Part shown: positions 26,414-35,463 of the stretch, in pieces
Position numbering within the stretch: position 1 is the first letter of the stretch
How the letters are laid out: each line of letters starts with the position of its first letter
Assembly: GCA_003001795.1 (NCBI GenBank)
Contig: PVNI01000008.1
Span: 1 to 64,000, forward strand
Source: Actinomadura viridilutea
GTDB taxonomy: Bacteria > Actinomycetota > Actinomycetes > Streptosporangiales > Streptosporangiaceae
DNA: 64,000 nucleotides
Reading direction: 5' to 3'
Position numbers and translations under genes: made by a program
Notes under the pieces: generated by a model
Told to the model about the DNA's origin: nothing
Databases searched by the model: none
What the model saw: only the letters and a program-made list of their open reading frames with translations

Positions 26414-29242
26414 ATGGGGGCGGAGCTGGCGCGGCGGCTGCCCGGCGTGTTCCGCACGGACCCGGCCGCGCGGGCCGCCTACTCCTCCGACGCCTCGCTC
26501 TACCGGCAGGTCCCGGTCGCGGTGGCCGAGCCGCGGTCGGTCGAGGAGCTGGCGCGGGTCCTGGAGATCGCGGCGGACGCGGGCCTGCCGGTGACCATGC
26601 GCGGCGGCGGGACGTCCATCGCGGGCAACTCCATCGGCCCGGGCGTGGTCGTCGACACCTCGCGCCATCTCGACCGGATCCTGGAGATCGACCCGGACGC
26701 GCGGACGGCCGTCGTGCAGCCCGGGGTGGTGCTGGACGACCTGCGGGCGGCGGCGGGCGAGCACGGCCTGACGTTCGGGCCGGACCCGTCCACGCATTCG
26801 CGGTGCACGCTCGGCGGGATGATCGGCAACAACGCGTGCGGGTCGCACTCGGTCGCCTGGGGGACGACGGCCGACAACGTCCTCGCCCTGAAGGTGCTCA
26901 CGGCCGACGGCAAAGAGCTGCATGCGCGGCGGGGCACCAGCGGCGACGGCGAGCTCGACGCCGGCCTGATCCGGCTGCGCGACGCCTGTCTGGCGCCGCT
27001 GCGCACGGAGCTGGGAAGGTTCAGCCGCCAGGTCTCGGGCTACGGGCTGCACCACCTGCTGCCCGAGCGCGGCTTCGACGTGGCCAAGGCGCTCGTCGGC
27101 AGCGAGGGGACGTGCGGGGTCGTCACGGAGGCCACTGTGCGGCTGGTGCCGGTCCCGGCGGCGAGGGCGCTGGTCGTGCTGGGGTTCCCGGACGTCTTCG
27201 CGGCCGCGGAGATGGCCCCCGCCGTGGCGGGCATGGGCGCGCTGACCGTGGAGGGCATGGCGTCCGACCTGCTGGCGGCGCTGCGCTCCCAGCCGGGACG
27301 GGCCGGGGCCGGGGCCGAGCTGCCCGCGGGCGGAGGATGGCTGTACTGCGAGGTCGGCGGCGATTCCGTGGAGCACGCGCGCGAGGCGGCGCGGGCGCTC
27401 GTGCGGAGTGTGCGCGAGCGTCTCCCCGAGGTCACGTCGGTCGTCGTGGACGAGCCGCGCCGGATGCGGGCGCTGTGGTGGATCCGGGAGGCCGGAGCGG
27501 GGATCGTCACGCGGCTCCCCGAAGGCGGCGAGGCGTGGCCGGGGTGGGAGGACTCGGCCGTCCCACCCGCCGCCCTGGCCGGCTACCTGCGCGACCTGTA
27601 CGCGCTGATGCGCGAGCACGGGTTCCGGGGCGTGCCGTACGGGCACTTCGGCGAGGGATGCGTGCATCTGCGCGTCGACTTCGACCTTCCCGACAAGCGC
27701 GGTGTGGCGGCCTACAGGGCGTTCGTGGAAGAAGCCGCCGACCTGGTGGTGTCCTACGGCGGGTCGGTCTCGGGCGAACATGGCGACGGACGGGCGCGCT
27801 CCGAACTGCTGACGAAGATGTACTCCCGCGAACTGCTGGACGCCTTCGCGGCGTTCAAGGGCGTCTTCGACCCCGGCCGCCGGCTCAACCCGGGCGTGCT
27901 CGTCGACCCGGCGCCGCTCGACGCCGACCTGCGGCCGGGGCCGGGGCGGGACGCGCTCCCCGTCACTCCCGTGCACGCGCTCACCCGGGACGCAGGCTCC
28001 TTCGCCGCGGCGGTGCACCGGTGTGTGGGCGTGGGCGCGTGCCGCAACCTGCACGTGGGGTCGATGTGCCCGTCCTTCAAGGTGACCCGTGACGAGGTGC
28101 ATTCGACGCGGGGACGCGCGCGTGTGCTCGCCGAAATGCTGCGCGGCAGCACCGTCACGGACGGGTGGCGGTCGGACGAGGTGATGGCCGCACTCGACCT
28201 GTGCCTGTCGTGCAAGGCGTGCGCACGCGAATGCCCGGTGAACGTCGACATGGCCACGTACAAGGCCGAGTTCCTGCACCGGCACTACGCCGGACGGGTA
28301 CGACCCATGGCGCACTACTCGATGGGGTGGCTGCCTCTGTGGTCCCGCATGGTGTCCGGCGCCCCCGCGCGGTTCGTGAACGCGGCTCTGGCCCGTGAGC
28401 GCGTCGCCGGGGTCGTCAAGCGGGTCGCCGGGATCGAGCCCCGCAGGCGGATGGTGCGGTTCGCCGAGGAGAGCCTGCAGCGGTGGTACCGGCGTCGCGG
28501 CCCCCGGCCGGGCGGCGGCACGCCGGTCGTGCTGTGGCCCGACACGTTCACCAACTTCCACGCGCCGCAGGTCGGGCGCGACGCGGTCGAGGTGCTGGAG
28601 GCCCTCGGATACCGCGTCCTGATCCCGCCGGGGCGGGTGTGCTGCGGGCTCACCTGGCATTCGACGGGGCAGCTCGACGTGGCGCGGCGCGTGCTGCGGC
28701 ACACCCTGGACGTCCTGCGTCCCGCCCTGGACAACGGCCTGCCGATCGTGGGTCTCGAGCCGTCCTGCACCGTCATGCTGCGCGAGGAGGCGCGCGAACT
28801 GCTGCCGGACGACGAGCGCGCGGGCAGGCTCGCGGACGGCGTGAGAACGCTGGCCGAGGTCGTGGCCGCGCACGACGGGGAGTGGCCGTTCGCGCCGCTC
28901 GGCGTGCGCGCGGTGACCCAGGTGCACTGCCATCAGGAGGCCAAAGGCTCCTACGACGCCGACCTCGCCGTCCTCGAACGCCTCGGGGTCGACGCCGACG
29001 TGGTGGGGGCGGGCTGCTGCGGGCTGGCCGGCAACTTCGGGTTCGAGCCCGGCCACTGGGAGGTCTCCCAGGGCTGCGCCGAGCGCGAGCTGTATCCCAA
29101 GGTGCGGGCGGCGTCGGACGACGACCTCGTCCTCGCCGACGGCTTCTCCTGCCGCACCCAGATCGCCCAGGGGACGGGCCGGGACGGGGTCCATTTGGCG
29201 GAGGTCCTGGCACGGGCTTTGCGCTACGGTCGAAGGCCATGA
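26414..29242 (+). CDS. FAD-binding / Fe-S oxidoreductase (D-lactate or glycolate dehydrogenase-like fusion)
   Basis: 942 residues. The N-terminal half is a PCMH-type flavoprotein (MRGGGTSIAGNSIGPGVVVDTSRHLDRIL, STHSRCTLGGMIGNNACGSHSVAWG, SEGTCGVVTEATVRL) with an FAD-oxidase C domain (GEHGDGRARSELL). The C-terminal half carries Fe-S sites (Cys537/543/552; CLSCKACARECP at 597-608) and two CCG motifs (CCGLTWHSTGQ, CCGLAGNFGFE). This layout matches quinone-linked 2-hydroxyacid dehydrogenases such as YdiJ/Dld-II. Substrate D-lactate or a longer 2-hydroxyacid is likely. Start ATG 26414 follows GAGGGGG. Confidence 0.9.
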   Translation: MGAELARRLPGVFRTDPAARAAYSSDASLYRQVPVAVAEPRSVEELARVLEIAADAGLPVTMRGGGTSIAGNSIGPGVVVDTSRHLDRILEIDPDARTAVVQPGVVLDDLRAAAGEHGLTFGPDPSTHSRCTLGGMIGNNACGSHSVAWGTTADNVLALKVLTADGKELHARRGTSGDGELDAGLIRLRDACLAPLRTELGRFSRQVSGYGLHHLLPERGFDVAKALVGSEGTCGVVTEATVRLVPVPAARALVVLGFPDVFAAAEMAPAVAGMGALTVEGMASDLLAALRSQPGRAGAGAELPAGGGWLYCEVGGDSVEHAREAARALVRSVRERLPEVTSVVVDEPRRMRALWWIREAGAGIVTRLPEGGEAWPGWEDSAVPPAALAGYLRDLYALMREHGFRGVPYGHFGEGCVHLRVDFDLPDKRGVAAYRAFVEEAADLVVSYGGSVSGEHGDGRARSELLTKMYSRELLDAFAAFKGVFDPGRRLNPGVLVDPAPLDADLRPGPGRDALPVTPVHALTRDAGSFAAAVHRCVGVGACRNLHVGSMCPSFKVTRDEVHSTRGRARVLAEMLRGSTVTDGWRSDEVMAALDLCLSCKACARECPVNVDMATYKAEFLHRHYAGRVRPMAHYSMGWLPLWSRMVSGAPARFVNAALARERVAGVVKRVAGIEPRRRMVRFAEESLQRWYRRRGPRPGGGTPVVLWPDTFTNFHAPQVGRDAVEVLEALGYRVLIPPGRVCCGLTWHSTGQLDVARRVLRHTLDVLRPALDNGLPIVGLEPSCTVMLREEARELLPDDERAGRLADGVRTLAEVVAAHDGEWPFAPLGVRAVTQVHCHQEAKGSYDADLAVLERLGVDADVVGAGCCGLAGNFGFEPGHWEVSQGCAERELYPKVRAASDDDLVLADGFSCRTQIAQGTGRDGVHLAEVLARALRYGRRP

Positions 29243-29351
29243 CGGACGGCCCTCGCCCCCAGCGGCGTCCAGCAACCCGTATCAGCTGCCCGGTCAGAAC
29301 TGGAACGCGCCGTCGTCCCCGCACGGCCCGCGCAACGGGCGGCGTCCGCCC
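29239..29351 (+). other. Probable frameshifted 5' end of the 29352 gene
   Basis: An ATG at 29239 overlaps the upstream stop (ATGA) but its frame closes at 29373. If the C5 run at 29256-29260 had one more C, translation would read MTDGPRPPAASSNPYQLPG and run straight into the frame of 29352-30068 (276 codons in all). The Pro/Asn/Gln-rich text is typical of a cytoplasmic tail before a membrane anchor. Confidence 0.6.
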
Positions 29352-30068
29352 ATGTCCCCGATCGTGGCGCTGAGCCTGCTGTTGGGCTGCGGGATCGTGG
29401 GCTTCGCGGGCTGGCAGTCCTTCTGGGCCGAAGGCGGAGACGACTACCACGTGGCGGCGCCCCCTCCGGGGCCCGTGCCGCCGAAGCCCGAACCGGTCAG
29501 CACCGTCCCTCCGCGGGTGAAAGGCTGGAAGGCGGTGAGCAGCGACAAGTACCGGCTCACCTATGACGTCCCGAAGCCCTGGAAGGTCAACTCGACGGGC
29601 CTGCTCATCGGGTTCGAGGACGCCGACGGCAAGCCGCTCGCCGCGATGAGCGCGACGGCCGAGTACCGCGCCGGGCGCTGCGGGGACGAGCCGGTCGCCA
29701 AACGGGCCGCCGCGGGTTTCAACCAGTACGTGGACGGCACCGTCGCGCAGGTCGCCGAGCACGCCGCGTACAAGTGGGCGAAGGCCGCCTACACGCCCGA
29801 GGAGGGAACCCTCCCCAAGGTCACCGTGAGCCGGCCGCGGCCGGTGAGAGCGGGGCGGCTGACAGGCCAGTACGTCGAAGCCGACGTCGCCGGCATCAGC
29901 CGGACGGAGCCCTGCCTGCCGCCGCGCGCGGTCGTCTACATCGTGGCCGTGCCGGGGCTGGAGAAGGGCACGACGGTCGCCTTCGTCATCTACGCGGACC
30001 AGGGCGTCGCCGAGGCCGCGCCGAAGGAGACCCTGGAGAAGATCGCGCGCAGTCTCCGCCGGCACTGA
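29352..30068 (+). CDS. Membrane-anchored protein of unknown function
   Basis: 238 residues from ATG 29352. A single hydrophobic anchor (PIVALSLLLGCGIVGFAGWQSFW) is followed by a Pro-rich linker and an extracytoplasmic domain of about 170 residues beginning WKAVSSDKYRLTYDVPKPWKVNSTGLLIGF, with four cysteines' worth of positions reduced to GRCGDEP and EPCLPP, a possible disulfide. I do not recognise the domain. The true N terminus is probably the ATG at 29239, out of frame by one base because of a poly-C run, so the protein would be 276 residues and coupled to the dehydrogenase gene. Confidence 0.7.
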   Translation: MSPIVALSLLLGCGIVGFAGWQSFWAEGGDDYHVAAPPPGPVPPKPEPVSTVPPRVKGWKAVSSDKYRLTYDVPKPWKVNSTGLLIGFEDADGKPLAAMSATAEYRAGRCGDEPVAKRAAAGFNQYVDGTVAQVAEHAAYKWAKAAYTPEEGTLPKVTVSRPRPVRAGRLTGQYVEADVAGISRTEPCLPPRAVVYIVAVPGLEKGTTVAFVIYADQGVAEAAPKETLEKIARSLRRH

Positions 30069-30139
30069 CCCGGCGCCCGTTCGGCGGTGTCGCGGCCGGG
30101 GCGCCCCGCCGCGCCTGAGGAGCGCCCCGGCGCGCCGGG

Positions 30140-31504
30140 TCATGCGGGGGAGTAGGCGTCGTCGGCCGTGATGTCGGCGCGGGAGCGGTCGGGCAGCAGC
30201 GCCATCGCGGACAGCGTCAGCGCCGACGACACGACCATGGCGATGGAGATGGCCCACCAGCCGTAGTCGTGCAGCAGCCAGGTCGCCAGCAGCGGCGCCG
30301 GGCCGCCCGCGACGACCGAGGCGAGCTGGTAGCCCAGCCCCGCCCCGCCGTAGCGCAGCCGCGTCGGGAAGCTCTCGGCGATCATCGACGCCTGCGGCCC
30401 GTACTGCAGGGAGTGCGGGATCTGCGCCAGCATCACCGCGATCACCACCACCACGGCGACGCCGGTGTTGAGCAGCGCGAAGTACGGGAAGGCCACCACC
30501 GCGACCAGCAGCGCGCCCGCCGCGTACACGCGGCGGCTGCCGATCCGGTCGCCCAGGTGCCCGGCCGCCGGGATCGCGGCCAGCTCCAGCGTGGCCGCCA
30601 GCGTCACGGCGCCCAGGGCCAGCCCGTGCGCCATGCCGAGCTCCTTGTGGATGTAGGTGAGCGCGAACGAGGTGAAGATGTAGAACGGCATCTGCTCCGA
30701 GCAGCGCAGCAGCGCGCTCAGCACGATCTCCCGGGGGTGCCGCCGCACCACCTCGGCCACCGGCACCCGCGCCACCTCGCGCCGCTCCAGGACCTCGGCG
30801 AACAGCGGGGTCTCCATGACCTGCAGCCGCACCCACATGCCGACCGCCACCAGCACGAGGCTCAGCAGGAACGGGATGCGCCAGGCCCAGGAGGTGAACG
30901 CGTCCTCGGCGGACAGCGCGATCGCGGTCATCGCGCCGGTCCCCAGGATCAGACCGATCGGCACGCCGATCTGCGGGAGGCTGGCCATCAGCCCGCGCCG
31001 CCGCTGGTCGCCCCATTCCATGGCCAGCAGCACCGAGCCGCTCCACTCGCCGCCGACCGCGATGCCCTGCAGGATGCGCAGCACGACCAGCAGCACGGGC
31101 GCGGCCACGCCGATCGTCCCGGCGCCGGGCAGCACGCCGATCAGCGCGCTGGATATGCCCATGAGCAGCAGCGTGACGATGAGGGTGGCCTTGCGGCCGA
31201 GCCGGTCGCCCCAGTGGCCGAACAGCGCCGCGCCGACCGGGCGGGCGGCGAACCCGACCGCGTACGTGGCGAACGCCGACAGCGTGCCCGCGTAGTCGGT
31301 CGAGCTGGGGAAGAAGACGTCCTTGAAGACGACCGCCGCGGCCGTGTTGTAGAGGAAGAAGTCGTACCACTCGATCGATGTGCCCACGACGCTGGCGACG
31401 GCGGCCTTGCGCACCTGGCTGCGCCGTGCCGCGGCGTCCGCGCCGGTGTCCGCGCCGGTGTCCGGGGCACCGCCGCGGCCCGCCTGGTCCGGGTCGAGCA
31501 CCAT
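30140..31504 (-). CDS. MFS permease, metabolite:H+ symporter (MHS) family
   Basis: 454 residues with 12 hydrophobic segments. The opening ASVVGTSIEWYDFFLYNTAAAVVF and motif GHWGDRLGRKATL identify the MHS group (ProP, KgtP, ShiA), which imports carboxylates, osmolytes or shikimate by proton symport. Other typical stretches are RILQGIAVGGEWSGSVLLAMEW and ESFPTRLRYGGAGLGYQLASV. I chose ATG 31504, after GAAGGGAG; an upstream in-frame start at 31603 adds non-conserved residues. The 243-base gap upstream holds no copy of the palindromic operator close to its start. Confidence 0.9.
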   Translation of the reverse strand: MVLDPDQAGRGGAPDTGADTGADAAARRSQVRKAAVASVVGTSIEWYDFFLYNTAAAVVFKDVFFPSSTDYAGTLSAFATYAVGFAARPVGAALFGHWGDRLGRKATLIVTLLLMGISSALIGVLPGAGTIGVAAPVLLVVLRILQGIAVGGEWSGSVLLAMEWGDQRRRGLMASLPQIGVPIGLILGTGAMTAIALSAEDAFTSWAWRIPFLLSLVLVAVGMWVRLQVMETPLFAEVLERREVARVPVAEVVRRHPREIVLSALLRCSEQMPFYIFTSFALTYIHKELGMAHGLALGAVTLAATLELAAIPAAGHLGDRIGSRRVYAAGALLVAVVAFPYFALLNTGVAVVVVIAVMLAQIPHSLQYGPQASMIAESFPTRLRYGGAGLGYQLASVVAGGPAPLLATWLLHDYGWWAISIAMVVSSALTLSAMALLPDRSRADITADDAYSPA

Positions 31505-31699
31505 CGGGGACACTCCCTTCCGCCCCCGAGTCTGATCATTTTTCGGGCAGGGTGATACCCCGCGACGATCAGGTCGCAAACCGACATTTGTGGCCCAATT
31601 CACGTCTGTGTGAGAGGGGCGCCCGGCCCTGTCGCCGGTCCTGCCGCCGACCCCGCGGCCGGGCGCGCCCTTGCCGTCCGGCGGCGGGGCGGCTACCGT

Positions 31700-31717
31700 A
31701 CCAAGCGGTCGCTAGGT
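31700..31717 (+). promoter_or_regulatory. ACCAAGC-type palindromic operator before hydantoinase operon
   Basis: ACCAAGCGGTCGCTAGGT matches the motif with one substitution; TAGGTT inside it is a good -10 candidate. An outer inverted repeat GCTACC (31692-31697) / GGTAGC (31719-31724) extends the dyad. The hyuA start is 31 bases downstream. Confidence 0.7.
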
Positions 31718-31747
31718 TGGTAGCGGCGGCCGCGGGGAGGGCGCTCC

Positions 31748-33832
31748 ATGGGCATCACCCTGGCCAGTGACGTCGGCGGCACGTTCACCGACGTGGTCCT
31801 CGCCGGGACGGACGGCGGGGTGCACGTCGCCAAGACCCTCACCACGCCCGCCGATCCCACCGACGGACTGCTGCGCGGCGTCGAGCAGGTGCTCGCCGCG
31901 TCGGGCACGCCGCCGCGGGCGGTCGACCGCGTCGTCCACGCGACCACGCTGGCCACCAACGTGATCCTCGAGCGCACCGGCGTGCCCGTCGCGTTCGTCA
32001 CCACGCGGGGCTTCCGGTCGATGCTGGCGCTCGGGCGCCGCGCCCGTGTAGAGGAAGAGCGCTACGACCTGGCGTTCGAACCCCCCGAACCGCCCGTTCC
32101 CCTCACGCACGCGTTCGACGTGCCCGAACGGATTGCCGCCGACGGGACGGTGCTGCAGCCGCTGGACGAGGACGCCGCCTCCCGCGTCGCCGACGCCATC
32201 GCGGCGCTGGGCGTGTCGGCGGTGGCGATCTGCCTGCTGCACTCCTACCTCAACCCCGTCCACGAGAACCGCCTCGCCGAGATCATCAGCGCGCGGCTCC
32301 CCGCGGGGACCCCCGTGGTCGCCTCGTCGTCGGTGTGGCCGGAACTGGGGGAGCACGAACGGGCCACCACGACGCTGATGTCGGCCTACGTCGGGCCCGT
32401 CATGGCCGCCTACCTGCGACGCCTCGGCGGACGGCTGCGCGCGCTCGGCATCGCCGCGCCCGTGCACGTGATGGAGTCCGCCGGGGGCGTGCTGCCCGCC
32501 GCGCTGGCCGCCGCCCGCGCCGTCTCCACGATCGAGTCGGGCCCCGCCGCCGGGGTCATCGCCGCGGCCCGCCACGGCGCGCGGCGCGGCCTGGCCGACC
32601 TCATCTCCTTCGACATGGGCGGCACCACGGCCAAGGCCGGTCTGGTCCGCGGCGGACGGCCCGGCATCACGCACGAGTTCCAGGTCGGCGGCAAGGGCAG
32701 CTTCGGCGGCCGCCGCCCCGGCACCGGCGTGCCCATCAAGGTCCCCGCGATCGACCTCGCCGAGGTCGGCTCCGGCGGCGGCAGCATCGCCTGGGTGGAC
32801 GCGGGCACCCTGCGCGTCGGCCCGCGCAGCGCGGGCGCCGACCCGGGACCCGCCTGCTACGGGCGCGGCGGAACGCTGCCCACGGTCACCGACGCCGACC
32901 TCGTCCTCGGCTACCTCGACCCCGAAGGCTTCGGCGAGCTGCGCCTGTCGCCCGCACGGGCGCGCGCCGCGATCGCCGAGCACGTCGCCCGCCCTCTCGG
33001 CGTAGATGTGGTGGAGGCGGCGGCCGCCGTCCACGACATCGCCAACGCGCAGATGGGCGCGGCCGTCCACGTCGTCACCGTCCGGCGCGGCATCGACCCC
33101 CGCGGCTTCACCTTGGTCGCACTGGGCGGCGCCGCCCCTACGCACGCGGTGCGGCTGGCCGAGCGGTTCGGCATCGGCCGCGTCCTGGTGCCGCCGCAGG
33201 CCGGCGTCGGCTCCGCCGCCGGTCTGCTGGAGGCGGACCTGGCCGTCGAACGGGCCCGCACGTTCCTCGCGCCCGTCGCCGCGCTCACCTCTCCCTCGGG
33301 AGGGGACGCGCTCGGCGGGCTGGCGGCCGTCCTGGCCGACCTGGAACGCGCCGCACGCGCCGACCTGCAGGCGGACGGTCCGGGCACGGTCGCGCGATCG
33401 GTGGGCATGCGGTTCGTCGGGCAGGCCCACGCGTTCACCGTGGACCTGCCGCCCGGCCCCGTCACCCCCGAGGTGGTGCACCACGCCGCCGAGGAGTTCT
33501 ACAAGCGCTACCGCGAGTCGTACGGCATCGAGCTTCGCGACCCGGTCGAGGTGACCACGGCGCGTGTGCGCGTCGTCCTTCCGGCCGGGTCGGCGGCGGC
33601 CGTCGGCGCGGCCCGGACGGGGCCGCCGACGCCGACCGGGACCCGTTCGGTATGGCTCGACGGCGCCTTCCGCGACGTCCCCGTCCACGCGCGCGCCGGA
33701 TGCGCGCCGGGCGCGGAGCTCCCCGGGCCGTGCCTCGTCACCGAGCCCCAGTGCTCGCTGCTCATCCCGCCCGGCTGGCACGGCGCCGTCGCCGCCGACG
33801 GCGCCCTCGTCGTCGAAGGAGGCCCGCGATGA
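31748..33832 (+). CDS. hyuA: Hydantoinase/oxoprolinase A subunit
   Basis: 694 residues of the HyuA / 5-oxoprolinase N-terminal family. The ATP-binding DVGGTFTDVVL and VHATTLATNVILERTG at the N terminus, and SGPAAGVIAAARHGARRG LADLISFDMGGTTAKAGLV in the middle, place it in the ASKHA ATPase fold. With subunit B it hydrolyses a cyclic amide (hydantoin, 5-oxoproline, lactam) or carboxylates a ketone, as acetone/acetophenone carboxylases do. ATG 31748 follows GGGGAGGG. First of three overlapping genes. Confidence 0.88.
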   Translation: MGITLASDVGGTFTDVVLAGTDGGVHVAKTLTTPADPTDGLLRGVEQVLAASGTPPRAVDRVVHATTLATNVILERTGVPVAFVTTRGFRSMLALGRRARVEEERYDLAFEPPEPPVPLTHAFDVPERIAADGTVLQPLDEDAASRVADAIAALGVSAVAICLLHSYLNPVHENRLAEIISARLPAGTPVVASSSVWPELGEHERATTTLMSAYVGPVMAAYLRRLGGRLRALGIAAPVHVMESAGGVLPAALAAARAVSTIESGPAAGVIAAARHGARRGLADLISFDMGGTTAKAGLVRGGRPGITHEFQVGGKGSFGGRRPGTGVPIKVPAIDLAEVGSGGGSIAWVDAGTLRVGPRSAGADPGPACYGRGGTLPTVTDADLVLGYLDPEGFGELRLSPARARAAIAEHVARPLGVDVVEAAAAVHDIANAQMGAAVHVVTVRRGIDPRGFTLVALGGAAPTHAVRLAERFGIGRVLVPPQAGVGSAAGLLEADLAVERARTFLAPVAALTSPSGGDALGGLAAVLADLERAARADLQADGPGTVARSVGMRFVGQAHAFTVDLPPGPVTPEVVHHAAEEFYKRYRESYGIELRDPVEVTTARVRVVLPAGSAAAVGAARTGPPTPTGTRSVWLDGAFRDVPVHARAGCAPGAELPGPCLVTEPQCSLLIPPGWHGAVAADGALVVEGGPR

Positions 33833-35463
33833 GCGAGCCGGAGGGGCGCGGCGACCTCACCGCCGAGATCCTGCGCAACGCGCTGTGCGTCGCCGCCGAG
33901 GAGGCGGGCATCGTCGTGGTGCGGTCGGCCTACTCCACGTTCATCGTCGAGGGCGCGGACGCGGCCGCCGCCATCCTGGACGCGCGCGGACGCCTCGTCG
34001 CGCACTCCCTCTCGACCGCCCTCATCCAATGCGCCAGCCTGCGCAGCGCCCTGCCGTACGTCCTGCGCGCCTACCCGCCCGCCGCGATGCGGCCCGGCGA
34101 CGTGTTCCTGCTCAACGACGTCTACCAGGGCGGCATCCACGCCAACGACCTGCTGGTGTTCCGGCCGGTGTTCGTCGACGGCGCGCCCGCCTACTTCACC
34201 GGAACCCTCATCCACGTCGCCGACCTGTCCGGACTGTCGGCGGGCGGCATGGCCTCCGACGCCGCCGACGTCTACCTGGAGGGCCTGCAACTGCCGCCCG
34301 TCCGCATCGCCACCGCCGACGGCCTGGTCGACGAGCTGGTGCGCGTGCTGGCCGCCAACAGCCGCACCCCGGACCGGCTCGTCGGCGACCTGCGCGCGCT
34401 CATCGCCGGCGTGAACGTCGCCGCCCGCCGCCTCGAAGAGATCATCGAGGCGCACACCCCCGACGGGCTGGCGCGCGGCGTCGAGGACTACCTCGCCCAC
34501 ACCGAACGCCGCATGCGCGAGGGTCTGGCCGCCCTGCCCGCCGGAACGCACCGCGGCGAATACCGGCTCGACGACGGCCACCTCGTCCGCGTCGCCGTCA
34601 CCGTGGACGGCGCCGGCGGCGCCGTCGTCGACTTCGCCGGCACCGACGAGCAGGTCCCGCTGCCCGTCAACTCCGGCTTCTCCCAGACCCACGGCGGCGT
34701 CATGTACGCGCTGCGCTGCTTCGTCGACCCGACCCTGCCCATGAACGAGGGATGCTTCGCCCCGGTCGAGGTGCGCATGCCCCGCGGCAGCCTGGTGAAC
34801 TGCACCCGCCCGTATCCCGGCGGGGGCCGCTTCGGCACCGTGGCCGCCGCCGAGGAGGCCATCTTCGCCGCCCTCACCGACGCGCTCCCGTCCGGCGGCG
34901 TCGCCGCGTCCGGCATCCTGCAGGCGTTCAGCATCAGCGGCGTGCGGCGCCCCTGGCTGCACATGTCGTTCGACCTCGGCGGCATGGGCGCCCGCGACGG
35001 CTGCGACGGGCCGGACGCCACCGGCGCGCTGTTCGGCGGCGGACGCAACATCATCCCGCAGGTCGAGCCGATCGAGGCGCGGCTGCCCGTCCGGATCGAA
35101 GAGGTGTCGCTGATCCCGGACTCCGGCGGCCCGGGCCGCCACCGGGGCGGCCTCGGCACCCGCACCGTCATCCGGATGCTGGAGGACGCCGTCGTCGACA
35201 CCCGCGGCGACCGGCTGCTGCGCCCCCCGCCCGGCGCGTCCGGCGGACTGCCCGGCCGCGCGGGCGGCTACTACCGCGAACGCGCCGACGGCGTCCGCGA
35301 ACCGCTCGGCGCCAAGGCCACCCGCCAGCCCCTGGCCGCCGGGGAGGCCCTCGTCGTCGAGACGTCGGGCGGCGGCGGCTTCGGCGACCCCGCGACCCGC
35401 GCGCCGCGGGCCGTCGAACGCGACCTCGCCGACGGACGCGTCACCCGCTGGGAGTGGACGTGA
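33829..35463 (+). CDS. hyuB: Hydantoinase B / oxoprolinase family subunit
   Basis: 544 residues of the HyuB family (PF02538). Recognisable segments are DLTAEILRNALCVAAEEAGIVVVRSAYSTFIVE, GDVFLLNDVYQGGIHANDLLVFRPVF, RGEYRLDDGH, VNSGFSQTHGGVMYALRCFVDP and SLIPDSGGPGRHRGGLGT. The ATG overlaps the hyuA stop (ATGA) and its own stop overlaps the LLM gene (GTGA), so the three are co-translated. The natural substrate is not predictable from sequence. Confidence 0.88.
   Translation: MSEPEGRGDLTAEILRNALCVAAEEAGIVVVRSAYSTFIVEGADAAAAILDARGRLVAHSLSTALIQCASLRSALPYVLRAYPPAAMRPGDVFLLNDVYQGGIHANDLLVFRPVFVDGAPAYFTGTLIHVADLSGLSAGGMASDAADVYLEGLQLPPVRIATADGLVDELVRVLAANSRTPDRLVGDLRALIAGVNVAARRLEEIIEAHTPDGLARGVEDYLAHTERRMREGLAALPAGTHRGEYRLDDGHLVRVAVTVDGAGGAVVDFAGTDEQVPLPVNSGFSQTHGGVMYALRCFVDPTLPMNEGCFAPVEVRMPRGSLVNCTRPYPGGGRFGTVAAAEEAIFAALTDALPSGGVAASGILQAFSISGVRRPWLHMSFDLGGMGARDGCDGPDATGALFGGGRNIIPQVEPIEARLPVRIEEVSLIPDSGGPGRHRGGLGTRTVIRMLEDAVVDTRGDRLLRPPPGASGGLPGRAGGYYRERADGVREPLGAKATRQPLAAGEALVVETSGGGGFGDPATRAPRAVERDLADGRVTRWEWT

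Noticed and set aside
31505..31747. Operator for the MHS permease gene
   Set aside because: The ACCAAGC palindrome at 31700 points to the plus-strand hydantoinase operon by its -10-like half; it is almost 200 bases from the permease start and I see no second copy nearer.
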